From Lachnospiraceae bacterium UBA7225 (GTDB taxonomy: Bacteria > Bacillota > Clostridia > Lachnospirales > Lachnospiraceae): a stretch of DNA of 64,000 bases. The stretch covers positions 1-64,000 of the forward strand of contig DKTR01000116.1 of NCBI GenBank assembly GCA_002473385.1, given 5' to 3'. Within the stretch, counting starts at the first letter, position 1, and every line of letters starts with the position of its first letter. Below the pieces are notes generated by a model, which had not been told where the DNA came from, ran no database searches, and worked only from the letters and a program-made list of their open reading frames with translations. This document shows, piece by piece, positions 1-8,928 of this stretch. The position numbers were made by a program, and so were the translations under genes.

Positions 1-26
1 TTATAATTTATAAAAAGGAGAAGAAA

Positions 27-497
27 ATGAAGTATTATAGCGGTAACGGAATAGGAAGAACTTTACTGATTGAACTGGATCGTGGAGAAGAATTATTCGA
101 AGGGGTTGAAAGAATATTAGAAAAGGAAGGAATTAAAAATGCATATATAGCCAGTGCAGTTGGGAGTGTTGCACATTTAGAATATCATCGCCCGAAGGGA
201 ATGGGAGAGGCAACGGAGGATGAGTTTCTCAGTCTGGAAGGACCTTTTGAATTCGGCGGACTAACCGGGACGGTGATCGACGGCGTTGCACATTTTCACT
301 TTAGCGCAGGCGGCGTAGGCGGCTTACATGTGGGACATCTGGAAAGAGGAACTACCGTGCTTTATTTATTGGAATTGTTTGTAATAGAAATGGACGGATT
401 TCATCTGCGCAGGGAGATGACTCCGGAGAATGTAAAAAAACTGTTTCCTGTAAACGAACAGACAGAAGGAGAAAATGATGTATCAAAGTATTTATAA
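27..497 (+). CDS. PPC/DUF296-domain protein heading the sugar operon
   Basis: This 156-residue protein looks like one stand-alone PPC (plants and prokaryotes conserved, DUF296) domain. What is seen is an N-terminal strand followed by a helix rich in acidic residues, then an AxGSV turn and the histidine-rich stretch AHFHFSAGG...GLHVGHL near residues 94-111. Those histidines are where family members have a predicted metal or ligand site. Bacterial PPC proteins are poorly understood; plant homologues bind AT-rich DNA through an extra AT-hook that is absent here. An AAGGAG ribosome site lies about 7 bases before the ATG. The 3' end overlaps the next gene by about 20 bases, so the two are probably translationally coupled. 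A TATAAT lies at positions 2-7, but any -35 box would fall outside the window. Its role may be regulatory or enzymatic; I cannot decide. Confidence 0.75.
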   Translation: MKYYSGNGIGRTLLIELDRGEELFEGVERILEKEGIKNAYIASAVGSVAHLEYHRPKGMGEATEDEFLSLEGPFEFGGLTGTVIDGVAHFHFSAGGVGGLHVGHLERGTTVLYLLELFVIEMDGFHLRREMTPENVKKLFPVNEQTEGENDVSKYL

Positions 498-2718
498 CAG
501 AGAGTGCATGAGCTTAAACGGATGCTGGCAATACCGGATCGACCAGAATGATGTGGGAAAGCGTCAGAGCTGGTATCTGGATACTGAATTCGGCAAGGCA
601 TGGCATCCAATAAAGGTGCCGCATAACTGGTACCTGGAGGAAGAAATCGGAGATTATTTTGGGACGATATGGTGTGCGAGACATTTCAGAGTGCCGGCAG
701 AGAAAAAAGGACAGAAAATTTTCCTGCATTTTGAGGGAGTTGACTATATCGCGGAAGTATGGCTGAACGGGAAGTATCTGGGGATGCACGAAGGGATGTT
801 CAATGCATTTGAGTTTGATATTACTTCTTTAGTGAAATGGGAAGACGACAATCTGCTGATTGTTCGTGATAATGCATCGAAGGATCCGACGGAGTATATT
901 CTGGCAGACGGAGATGAAACTCCTTTATCGGAAGAATATAAATTCCATCAGTCAAAGGGCATTACACAGATTAAGGGACACATGATCGAGGCAATGCACC
1001 GGCCGGGTTCTATGACTTCTTTCAGACAGGATGGAAATTCCGGCGGAATCTGGGGTGACGTAAAGCTTGTTTTCCGTCCGCAGACCTATATCCAGTGGGC
1101 GAAAAGCTACAGCAAGATCGGATATAAAAAAGACTGGCTGGGAGACAAGCAGGATAAGCCGGACGGAACCGGTCTGGCAGCATTTGATGTTTATATTAAT
1201 CACTGCCAGGATGAAGCACAGAAAACGAAGCTGGTCTTAGAAATTACGCCGTATAATTTCGAAGCAGACAGCTCCTGCAGAATTGAGCGGGAAGTGGTGC
1301 TGCAGCCGGGAGAAAATGTTTTCAAGATTACAGCGACGATACCGGATGTCCGGCTCTGGTGGACATGGGATCATGGAAAGCCCAATCTGTATACCGCGAC
1401 ACTTTCGGCAGCAGACGATGAAATAAAGATGAACTTTGGGGTGAAGGAAATTGTGACAGATGACAAGGGACAGTGGTACCTCAATGGAAAACACATTTTC
1501 CTTCGCGGGATGCGTTACATTTCCAGCCTGTGGATGAGCGAAGCAAATGAAGAAATGTGGAAAAATGATTTTTCGAAAATGCTGGACATGGACATCAATG
1601 CTATCCGGATCGGCAGCCACGTAGAACGGGATGGCCTGTATACGATGTGCGACGAGCTTGGTCTGTTAATGTGGCAGGTATTCCCGCTGCATTATTGCAT
1701 CAGCGATTCGGATGATGTAATCAACAGAGCTTCCGATATGATGCGCGATATGGGAATGATGCTTACCAATCATGCCTGCATGGGGATGTGGTCTGTTTAT
1801 AAAGAGCCGGAGATTTACGGATTACAGGACAAGCCAAATGTATATTTCAAATTGTGTGATGTTTTAAAAGAAACATTGGGCAGTATAGACCCGATCCGCT
1901 GGATACATAAGGGAGATTACCGGGAAGGTGTACAGAACATTATGATCGGCTCCTGCCAGGATGGAGATATGGATGTTCACACCGCAGCAATTATGCCCAA
2001 TATTGTTGAATTTGGATCGGATTCTGTGCCGAACCTTAAGAGCTTAAAGAAATTTATTCCCGAAGATAAGCTGTGGCCGCCGCAGTGGGATGTGTGGCAG
2101 TACTGGGGACTGTTTTATTATAACCAGTTCCGCAGAGGAAAAGTGGAAATCGGCAATTCACTGGAAGAATTTATCCACAACACACAGGCATATGAAGCGC
2201 TGGTGGTAAAAGAGCAGATCGAATTTCTGCGCCAGAGAAAATATCAGCCGGTTGCCTCTATGTTCTTATATTACTGGAATGATGCCTGCCCGATTATGGG
2301 TTCCGGTCTGTTTGATTATTACCGGGAACCGTATGAGGTATATGCGGCTATGAAGGCGGTATATACACAGGTGCTGATCAGCCTCGAGTGGGAGGAAGAG
2401 CCGCACGTACTTGGAAGAGAGAAAAAATATGAGCGCGGTGAGATGTTCCGCGGAAAGGTCTGGGTAAATAATGACCACTTCCATGATATCAAAAATGCAG
2501 AGATTCACTGGGAGATTACAAAAGAAGGAAGCGACGAGGCGCTTGCCGGCGCAACCTTTACCGACACTCTGAAAGAAGACAGCGCAGTGGTAAAAGCAGA
2601 CATTAACTGGATTATTCCGGAAGATTATATCGGATATTACGAAGTAAAAATGAGTGTGAAGGATGAAAATGGAAACATTCTTTCGCAGAACAGTACAAAG
2701 ATTATGGCGTGTGCATAA
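478..2718 (+). CDS. Glycoside hydrolase family 2-like enzyme A
   Basis: This 746-residue protein has the family 2 layout. An N-terminal jelly-roll sugar-binding domain carries VPHNWY, VDYIAEVWLNGKYLG and FEFDIT (residues ~45-125). An immunoglobulin-like domain follows, then a TIM barrel from about residue 340 (FLRGMRYIS, NAIRIGSH, CDELGLLMW) and a C-terminal beta domain. The acid/base glutamate is predicted at E443 in VYKEPE and the nucleophile at E511 in NIVEFGS. Both catalytic acids are therefore present, but the Asn that normally precedes the acid/base is Lys. No signal peptide is seen, so it is probably cytoplasmic and acts on an imported substrate. Start 478 was chosen because AAGGAG (466-471) sits 6 bases upstream; ATG 475 leaves only 3. 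The next gene is a close paralogue. The substrate (galactoside, glucuronide, mannoside or other) cannot be read from sequence. Confidence 0.85.
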   Translation: MYQSIYNRECMSLNGCWQYRIDQNDVGKRQSWYLDTEFGKAWHPIKVPHNWYLEEEIGDYFGTIWCARHFRVPAEKKGQKIFLHFEGVDYIAEVWLNGKYLGMHEGMFNAFEFDITSLVKWEDDNLLIVRDNASKDPTEYILADGDETPLSEEYKFHQSKGITQIKGHMIEAMHRPGSMTSFRQDGNSGGIWGDVKLVFRPQTYIQWAKSYSKIGYKKDWLGDKQDKPDGTGLAAFDVYINHCQDEAQKTKLVLEITPYNFEADSSCRIEREVVLQPGENVFKITATIPDVRLWWTWDHGKPNLYTATLSAADDEIKMNFGVKEIVTDDKGQWYLNGKHIFLRGMRYISSLWMSEANEEMWKNDFSKMLDMDINAIRIGSHVERDGLYTMCDELGLLMWQVFPLHYCISDSDDVINRASDMMRDMGMMLTNHACMGMWSVYKEPEIYGLQDKPNVYFKLCDVLKETLGSIDPIRWIHKGDYREGVQNIMIGSCQDGDMDVHTAAIMPNIVEFGSDSVPNLKSLKKFIPEDKLWPPQWDVWQYWGLFYYNQFRRGKVEIGNSLEEFIHNTQAYEALVVKEQIEFLRQRKYQPVASMFLYYWNDACPIMGSGLFDYYREPYEVYAAMKAVYTQVLISLEWEEEPHVLGREKKYERGEMFRGKVWVNNDHFHDIKNAEIHWEITKEGSDEALAGATFTDTLKEDSAVVKADINWIIPEDYIGYYEVKMSVKDENGNILSQNSTKIMACA

Positions 2719-2745
2719 ATAAGAGGAGAAAGGAGGAACGGGAAA

Positions 2746-4995
2746 ATGATAATGCTTCATGAAGGAAGAAAAGCCATTTGTCTGAACGGTATCTGGGAAT
2801 ATAAAAAAGAAGAAGCCGGAAAATGTGCGGAGGTATTTCTGAGAGAAGACGCAGAAGAGAAGAATGGATGGAAGCCGATTGCGGTTCCGAACAACTGGTA
2901 TTTAACGGAAATCGGCGATTACTTTGGAACGATTTGGTTCCGGACCGGGTTCGATACACCGGCAATAAAAGCTTCTGAGCACGTATGGCTGCGTTTTGGT
3001 GCGGTAGATTACATCGCGGATGTCTGGCTGAATGGAAAATATCTGGGAAACCATGAGGGAATTTTTAATCCGTTTGAATTTGACATTACCAGATATCTGA
3101 AAAAAGACGGAAAGAATATTCTTCTGGTGAGAGACAGTGCTCCCCGCGACGAGACGGAATATATCAACAGCGGACTTGATAAGGATACGCCGCTGTCCGA
3201 GCCATATCAGCGCCATCAGGCAAAGGCGATCACACAGATTAAAGGTCATATGATAGACGCCATGCACCGTCCGGGAGCGATGACTTCTTTCCGGCAGGAC
3301 GGCAACTCTGCCGGTATCTGGGATGACGTTGCGCTAATTATCAGACCGGAGAAATTCATTGAATACTGCAAGATTTCTACCAGGCTGGTGCTGAAAAAGG
3401 ACTGGTGCGGCGACGGAGAGGACAAAGACACGGGCTCTGCACTGGTAAATGTGGATGTGACAGTTAATAACCAGACCGGGGATACGGTATCCGGTGAGTT
3501 GCGGGCAGTGATTGAAGGGGACAACTTTGAATGCGACAAAAAGACGGTCAGCAAAAGGTTTATAGTGATTCCGCCAGGAAAAACCACGGTCAAGATGGCA
3601 ATTACCGTAGAGGACGTGAAATTGTGGTGGACCTGGGATCACGGCTATCCCCATCTGTACAATCTGAAACTGCAGTGGCAGGAGGATGAGCTTACGCAGC
3701 GCTTCGGTATCAAGGAAATCACATATGATGAAAAGCATGGTGCCTGGTATCTGAACAAAAAGCGCATTTTCCTGCGCGGTATGCGCTACATTTCAAGCCT
3801 TTGGATGAGCGGGGCGGGAATGGACATGTGGAAGCCAGATTTTGAGAAAATGCTGAAAATGAATATCAATTCCATCCGGATCGGCAGCCACGTGGAAAAA
3901 GACGGACTCTACAAGCTGTGCGATGAGCTGGGACTGCTGATGTGGCAGGTATTTCCGCTGCACTATTGTGTAAGCGATGATGATGATCTGATTTCAAGAG
4001 CATCTGATATGATGCGCGACATGGGAATGATGCTTACGAATCACGCATGTATGGGAATGTGGTCGGTCTACAAAGAGCCGGAAATTTACCAGCTTCCGGA
4101 TAAGCCGAATAATTATTTCCGGCTGTGCCAGATTCTGAAAGAAACGCTGAAGTCAATCGACCCGGTAAGATGGGTCCATCTGGGTGATTACCGGGAGGGT
4201 GTAATGAACATTATGCTTGGCTGCTGTAATGATGGAGATGTGGATGTTCACTATAAGAAAATTCCGCCGAACATTGTGGAGTTTGGTTCACAATCCATTC
4301 CGTGCCGGGAAACCCTGGAGACCTTTATTCCGCAGGACAAGCTGTGGCCGCCCGACTGGGACACCTGGGAATACTGGGGCCTGTTCTATTCCAATACATT
4401 CGGTTTTGGAAAAGTGGAGCTTGGAAACTCTCTGGATGAATTTATTGAAAATACACAGGATTATGAGGCCGAATCAGTCAAAGACCAGATTGAGTTCCTG
4501 CGCCAGAAAAAATATGCGCCGGTATCCACCATGTACCTGTATTACTGGAGCGATGCCTGCCCGATGATCGGTTCGGGACTGCTGGACTATTACCGCCGTC
4601 CGTATAAAGTATATGACTACATGCAGCGGGTATATACACCGGTTCTTGTTTCAGCAGAACCGAGCGTGCATCCGTACCGTCTGGGAAGAAAAAAATGCTT
4701 CAGAGCCGGAACCACCTTCTCTGCAAGAGTGTGGCTGATTAACGACCACTACCATGCAATAGAAGACGCAGAGCTGAAATGGAGCGTGGTGGACTGTGAA
4801 ACAGAAAAGGTGCTGGCAGCGAACCAATTCCGTCTGAATATCCTTGCAGATTCCGCGGAAATTCCGGACCATATCATACTGCCGCTTCCGGAAGAGCTTG
4901 CCGGACACAGGTGCAGGGTGGAAATGTCTGTCAGAACAGATGAAGAGGTACTATCAGAAAATTATATGAACTTTACAGTTACAGAGCAGATATAA
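2746..4995 (+). CDS. Glycoside hydrolase family 2-like enzyme B (paralogue of A)
   Basis: This 749-residue protein aligns almost end to end with the preceding enzyme and shares long blocks (GDYFGTIW, VDYIADVWLNGKYLG, MHRPGAMTSFRQDGNS, DMMRDMGMMLTNHACMGMWSVYKEPEI). The acid/base is predicted at E444 and the nucleophile at E512, the same spacing as in its neighbour. Again Lys replaces the usual Asn before the acid/base. There is no secretion signal. AGGAGG lies 9 bases before ATG 2746, and the gene starts 27 bases after the first paralogue stops. A tandem duplication with specialisation, or a heteromeric enzyme, are both possible. Differences are concentrated in the first 40 residues, the immunoglobulin-like domain and the C-terminal 100 residues. 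It probably cleaves the same class of imported conjugate. Confidence 0.85.
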   Translation: MIMLHEGRKAICLNGIWEYKKEEAGKCAEVFLREDAEEKNGWKPIAVPNNWYLTEIGDYFGTIWFRTGFDTPAIKASEHVWLRFGAVDYIADVWLNGKYLGNHEGIFNPFEFDITRYLKKDGKNILLVRDSAPRDETEYINSGLDKDTPLSEPYQRHQAKAITQIKGHMIDAMHRPGAMTSFRQDGNSAGIWDDVALIIRPEKFIEYCKISTRLVLKKDWCGDGEDKDTGSALVNVDVTVNNQTGDTVSGELRAVIEGDNFECDKKTVSKRFIVIPPGKTTVKMAITVEDVKLWWTWDHGYPHLYNLKLQWQEDELTQRFGIKEITYDEKHGAWYLNKKRIFLRGMRYISSLWMSGAGMDMWKPDFEKMLKMNINSIRIGSHVEKDGLYKLCDELGLLMWQVFPLHYCVSDDDDLISRASDMMRDMGMMLTNHACMGMWSVYKEPEIYQLPDKPNNYFRLCQILKETLKSIDPVRWVHLGDYREGVMNIMLGCCNDGDVDVHYKKIPPNIVEFGSQSIPCRETLETFIPQDKLWPPDWDTWEYWGLFYSNTFGFGKVELGNSLDEFIENTQDYEAESVKDQIEFLRQKKYAPVSTMYLYYWSDACPMIGSGLLDYYRRPYKVYDYMQRVYTPVLVSAEPSVHPYRLGRKKCFRAGTTFSARVWLINDHYHAIEDAELKWSVVDCETEKVLAANQFRLNILADSAEIPDHIILPLPEELAGHRCRVEMSVRTDEEVLSENYMNFTVTEQI

Positions 4996-5036
4996 GAATC
5001 GGTGGATTTTTATATAAAAAACAAGGAGGAAAAGAA

Positions 5037-6341
5037 ATGAAGAGAGAAAAAATGTTTGTAGCATTAGGTGTAGCAGGCGCTTTGATGGCAGCAGGATTTG
5101 GCAGCCAGGTCGTGAAAGCGGAGGATGAGAAGGTCACACTTCGTGTTGCATGGTGGGGCAACACGGAAAGGGACAAGCTATACTATCAGATCAATGATTT
5201 GTTTATGGCAGAACATCCTAATGTAGAAATTGTTACGGAGAGCCCGGGCTGGAATGATTACTGGACGGCACAATCAACAGCGTATGCGAGCGGAAGCGCT
5301 GCAGATGTGGTACAGTTTCAGTCAAACCAGATCGGAGAATACTGCTCTAAGGGCGTTCTCACACCGCTTGACAGTTATGTGGAAGAAGGAATCATTGATT
5401 TGACAGATTGGAACCAGAATTTCGTAGATACTGGAAGATATAACGATAATCTGTATATGGTTACACTTGGCATGACCGCCCAGACGTTGTATGTAAATGA
5501 AACCTTTTTAAATGAGCTGGGAATGGAACTGTGGCCGGAAGAAGAAGATATCACATGGGATGAATTTTATGACTATTTAAATGAGGTACAGGCGAAGCTG
5601 GGAGATGATACTTACGCAGGACTGGATATCTATACAAATAATGATCTCGTCTGGGTATGGATCAGAGAAAATGCAGCAGATGGATACGAATGGCTGGATG
5701 AAAACGGTGAGTTTGCGCCGACAGAGGAAACGCTGGCTTCATGGTATGCTTTTTCAGATAACCTTCGTGCAGATGGCGCTTTTGCAAATGTTGAGTGGAC
5801 CCAGGAATGGAATTCCAAAGCATGGGAGGAAGGACCGCTCGTAAACAGAAAAATTCTGTTCTATTTTGCAAACGCAAACCAGTTTAAGACCTATCAGAAC
5901 TCTATGGAGGATACCCTGGCTATCCGTAAGGTTCCGGTTGGGAATGACGGAAAACATGGAGATCTTTTAATTACTTCTGCATTTGGTATTTCAGAGACTT
6001 CTGAAAATAAAGAACTTGCAGCGGAGTATATTAACTTTTTTGTAAATAATGAGGAAGCACAGAAAGTCTTCAACATGGAGCTTGGAGTTCCGGGATCTAT
6101 GAAAATCCAGGAAATGCTCGCTCCGACGGCTGATCCCAGTGATATAGCAGCGACGGATTATCTCAATATGATTTCGGAAGAAGCGCCGGCATTTGTTGCA
6201 AAGGCACCGGGTGTATGGGCTATACAGGATGAGATTGCAAGCACTGCGGAAATGGTGGCAATGGATATTCTGACACCGGAGCAGGCTGCACAGCACATCA
6301 GAGAAGTAGCAAATGAGATGATTGCTGAAAACGCAGAGTAG
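5037..6341 (+). CDS. Sugar ABC transporter substrate-binding protein
   Basis: This 434-residue protein resembles family 1 (MalE/UgpB-like) solute-binding proteins, with the motifs LRVAWWGNTERD near the N terminus, ANVEWTQEWNSKAW in the middle and INFFVNNEEAQKVF towards the end. It would capture a sugar or glycoside outside the membrane for the two permeases that follow. The N terminus has lysines, a hydrophobic core and an AxA-like site near VKAED, so it is exported. It has no lipobox cysteine, which is unusual for a Gram-positive binding protein. AAGGAGG lies 7-8 bases before the start. A terminator-like hairpin separates it from the permeases, a common way to make binding protein in excess. 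No ATPase is encoded here; a shared MsmX-type ATPase elsewhere is expected. Confidence 0.9.
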   Translation: MKREKMFVALGVAGALMAAGFGSQVVKAEDEKVTLRVAWWGNTERDKLYYQINDLFMAEHPNVEIVTESPGWNDYWTAQSTAYASGSAADVVQFQSNQIGEYCSKGVLTPLDSYVEEGIIDLTDWNQNFVDTGRYNDNLYMVTLGMTAQTLYVNETFLNELGMELWPEEEDITWDEFYDYLNEVQAKLGDDTYAGLDIYTNNDLVWVWIRENAADGYEWLDENGEFAPTEETLASWYAFSDNLRADGAFANVEWTQEWNSKAWEEGPLVNRKILFYFANANQFKTYQNSMEDTLAIRKVPVGNDGKHGDLLITSAFGISETSENKELAAEYINFFVNNEEAQKVFNMELGVPGSMKIQEMLAPTADPSDIAATDYLNMISEEAPAFVAKAPGVWAIQDEIASTAEMVAMDILTPEQAAQHIREVANEMIAENAE

Positions 6342-6348
6342 ATTGGAA

Positions 6349-6378
6349 GGGCGCTGCTGCGAGGCAACGCCCTTTTTT
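6349..6378 (+). terminator. Attenuating hairpin between binding protein and permease
   Basis: GGGCG (6349-6353) pairs with CGCCC (6368-6372) around a loop that can form an additional TGC/GCA pair, followed by six T residues. It lies 8 bases after the binding-protein stop and just before the permease ribosome site, so it probably lowers permease expression rather than ending the operon. Confidence 0.75.
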
Positions 6379-6389
6379 AGGAGGTTTAT

Positions 6390-7271
6390 ATGAGGAAGAT
6401 TTTGGACAGATATGCAGGATATGTATTCCTTCTGCCGTGGCTGATCGGTTTTTTGGCGCTGACCTTAGTACCGATGGGGATGTCATTTTATTATTCCTTT
6501 ACCAATTATAATTTGCTGAGTGCCCCTAAATGGATAGGTGTGTCAAATTATGTGAAAATGTTTACCTCGGATTATCACTTTATGAATGCACTGAAGGTTA
6601 CCTTCCTATATGTTTTTGCATCGGTGCCTTTGCAGCTGCTGGTGTCTTTGGTTCTGGCATTTGTTTTAAATAAAGGGGTAAAAGGGCTGTCCCTTTTCAG
6701 AGCTGCATACTACGTTCCTTCACTGCTGGGCGGCAGTGTGGCAATCTCTATTTTGTGGCGTCAGATTTTTGGAATGGAGGGGATATTAAACCAGGCACTT
6801 GGACTGATTGGAATTGAAAGCCATGTAAGTTGGGTTGCAAATCCGGACACGGCAGTCTGGACACTGGTTTTGCTGAGAATGTGGCAATTCGGTTCGCCAA
6901 TGATTATTTTTCTTGCAGCCATCAAACAGGTACCGGCGGAGCTGATGGAGGCGGCGGCCATCGATGGAGCAACAAAATTTCAGCAGACAAGAAAAATTAT
7001 GCTGCCAATGATTTCACCGATTATATTATTTAATCTGGTCATGCAGATCATTAGTGCATTTAAGGTATTTACAGAATCTTATATTATCAGTGGTGGGAAC
7101 GGTGGCGTGTTAGATAGTCTGTTATTTTTCACGCTTCATATTTATAACGAAGGCTTCAGCAAAATGAGAATGGGATATGCCAGTGCTCTGGCATGGGTTC
7201 TTGTACTGATTATTGCAGTGCTGACGGTAATTGTGTTCTTCTTGTCAAAGAGACATGTCCATTATGACTGA
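6390..7271 (+). CDS. Sugar ABC transporter permease (MalF/UgpA type)
   Basis: This 293-residue inner-membrane protein has about six hydrophobic segments, beginning with YVFLLPWLIGFLALTLVPMGMSF. It carries the EAA loop that docks on the ATPase, seen as ELMEAAAIDGATKFQQTRKIMLPMISP (the G of the loop is in IDGA). It forms half of the transmembrane channel, with the next gene as the other half. AGGAGG lies directly after the upstream hairpin, 6-7 bases before ATG. The gene is 12 bases from the next permease and clearly in the same transcript. The length is normal for the family. The substrate is presumably the glycoside acted on by the two family 2 hydrolases. Confidence 0.92.
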   Translation: MRKILDRYAGYVFLLPWLIGFLALTLVPMGMSFYYSFTNYNLLSAPKWIGVSNYVKMFTSDYHFMNALKVTFLYVFASVPLQLLVSLVLAFVLNKGVKGLSLFRAAYYVPSLLGGSVAISILWRQIFGMEGILNQALGLIGIESHVSWVANPDTAVWTLVLLRMWQFGSPMIIFLAAIKQVPAELMEAAAIDGATKFQQTRKIMLPMISPIILFNLVMQIISAFKVFTESYIISGGNGGVLDSLLFFTLHIYNEGFSKMRMGYASALAWVLVLIIAVLTVIVFFLSKRHVHYD

Positions 7272-7283
7272 GGAGGAGAGAAA

Positions 7284-8126
7284 ATGAGCAAAAAACGAAA
7301 ACTTGGCAGTCGGATTAAATTTATATGTCTTTTGGTCTTTGCGGCAATCGTTTTGTATCCTCTGATATGGATGATCAGCAGTTCATTTAAGGAAGAATCG
7401 ACGATTTTTTCAGATCTGGGCATTATTCCAGGGGCATTTACCTTAGAAAACTACAGAATTGGATGGCAGTCGAATGGACGCGTAACTTTTACAACGTATT
7501 TCCTGAATTCTTTACTTGTTTCTGTTTTGAGCGTGGTGGGAAATCTGATTTCCTGCAGCCTGACTGCATTTGCCTTCGCAAGGTTGAAATTTAAAGGGAA
7601 AAATTTGTTTTTCGCGTTGATGATGATGACTTTGATGCTTCCGCAGCATGCAATTATTGTGCCGCAGTATGTGTATTTCTATAAGCTGGGGTGGCTGGAT
7701 TCCTTTATTCCGCTGGTTTTGCCGAAATTCCTGGCTACAGATGCATTTTTTATATATCTGCTTGTGCAGTTTATCAGAGGGATTCCGAGGGAGCTGGATG
7801 AGGCGGCGATTGTTGACGGATGCAGCAAATATTCTGTGTTTTTCCGTATTATTCTTCCGCTGTGTCAGCCCGCACTGGTTACCACAACCATTTTCACATT
7901 CATGTGGAGCTGGAATGATTTCTTTACGCAGGTAATTTATTTGAGAACGACACAGAATTATACGGTAACTCTGGGGCTGAGAATGTTCGTTGACCCGACC
8001 GCGAAAAGCGCCTACGGTGCGATGTTTGCAATGTCGACACTCTCCATCGTTCCGATTCTGATTCTCTTCGTTTTCTTCCAGAAGCAGTTGATTGAAGGAA
8101 TTGTAGCGGGAGGTGTAAAGGGATAA
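7284..8126 (+). CDS. Sugar ABC transporter permease (MalG/UgpE type)
   Basis: This 280-residue inner-membrane protein is the second permease of the importer. The first membrane segment (FICLLVFAAIVLYPLIWMISSSF) is followed by the conserved periplasmic stretch with LENYRIGW. The EAA loop is seen as ELDEAAIVDGCSKYSVFFRIILP. The C terminus QKQLIEGIVAGGVKG is the standard ending of carbohydrate-uptake family members. GAGGAG lies 8 bases before the start. Its stop is 2 bases before the following isomerase-like gene, whose ribosome site (AAAGGG) lies inside this gene's end, so expression of the two is coupled. Confidence 0.93.
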   Translation: MSKKRKLGSRIKFICLLVFAAIVLYPLIWMISSSFKEESTIFSDLGIIPGAFTLENYRIGWQSNGRVTFTTYFLNSLLVSVLSVVGNLISCSLTAFAFARLKFKGKNLFFALMMMTLMLPQHAIIVPQYVYFYKLGWLDSFIPLVLPKFLATDAFFIYLLVQFIRGIPRELDEAAIVDGCSKYSVFFRIILPLCQPALVTTTIFTFMWSWNDFFTQVIYLRTTQNYTVTLGLRMFVDPTAKSAYGAMFAMSTLSIVPILILFVFFQKQLIEGIVAGGVKG

Positions 8127-8128
8127 TT

Positions 8129-8926
8129 ATGATCAGACTGGCAGTTTCTTCGCTGACTTTTGAGGGGTTTGAAAATACCCGGTTTGAAAATCTTTTTGAG
8201 AATGCGGCAAATGTGGGGTACCGGTATGTGGAGTTTAACTGCTGGTATCCGGAAATGCTTTTGCCGGAAAATATAAAGCGGATTCGCAGGCGGTGTGAAG
8301 AGAGCGGGCTGATACCGGCGGCACTGCATGTATCTGGATTTGGAGGCAATACATCAGAGATACTGACACTGAATACCATGCATAAGCTTTATGCAATAGA
8401 GGCGGCCGCACAGCTCGGATGCAGAAGAGTCGTTGGATCGGCAATGCAGAGCTGCAGTCATCTGGATGAGCTGGCAGCCGAGACGGAATTGCTGTCGAAA
8501 GAAGCCGAGAAGGCGGATGTTCTGATTTGCCTGGAAAATCACTGTAATAATATTCTGGCGACAAGCAGGGATTATGAGTACCTGTTTGAGCGGACAGGCG
8601 GCAGCCACATTGGAGTCTGTCTGGATGGCGGTCATCTGGAGGCAGCAGGGGAGAGTATCGGGAGCTTTATAGAAAAGCTGTCGGACAAAATAAATCATAT
8701 TCATTTAAAGGAAAACAGGTTTTTTGGAAAAAAGTCATTTTGCCGTTTCGGACAGGGAATGACCGATAATGCGGCGATGGTGAATGAAATGTACAGACGC
8801 GGATATTCTGGTTATATGTCGGTGGAGCTGTCACCCGAAATCGGCGAAGACGGAAACTTTCAGCCATTTACGATGGAAGACCGCCGGTATCCGCTGGAAC
8901 TGTTCAAAAAACTGGAAAGGGGTTAA
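8129..8926 (+). CDS. Sugar phosphate isomerase/epimerase-like TIM barrel (first)
   Basis: This 265-residue protein belongs to the xylose isomerase-like / AP endonuclease 2 TIM-barrel superfamily. Likely metal ligands are visible in order: E in CLENH, D and H in VCLDGGH, H in INHIHLKEN and E in YMSVELS. Members include epimerases, isomerases, inosose dehydratase-type lyases and 3-keto-glycoside lyases, so the exact reaction cannot be named. It sits between the transporter and a Gfo/Idh/MocA dehydrogenase, and a second member of the same superfamily follows that dehydrogenase. Such oxidoreductase/TIM-barrel pairs are known in keto-sugar chemistry. The start follows AAAGGG by about 7 bases and lies 2 bases after the permease stop. 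No signal peptide is seen. Confidence 0.85.
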   Translation: MIRLAVSSLTFEGFENTRFENLFENAANVGYRYVEFNCWYPEMLLPENIKRIRRRCEESGLIPAALHVSGFGGNTSEILTLNTMHKLYAIEAAAQLGCRRVVGSAMQSCSHLDELAAETELLSKEAEKADVLICLENHCNNILATSRDYEYLFERTGGSHIGVCLDGGHLEAAGESIGSFIEKLSDKINHIHLKENRFFGKKSFCRFGQGMTDNAAMVNEMYRRGYSGYMSVELSPEIGEDGNFQPFTMEDRRYPLELFKKLERG

Positions 8927-8928
8927 AC

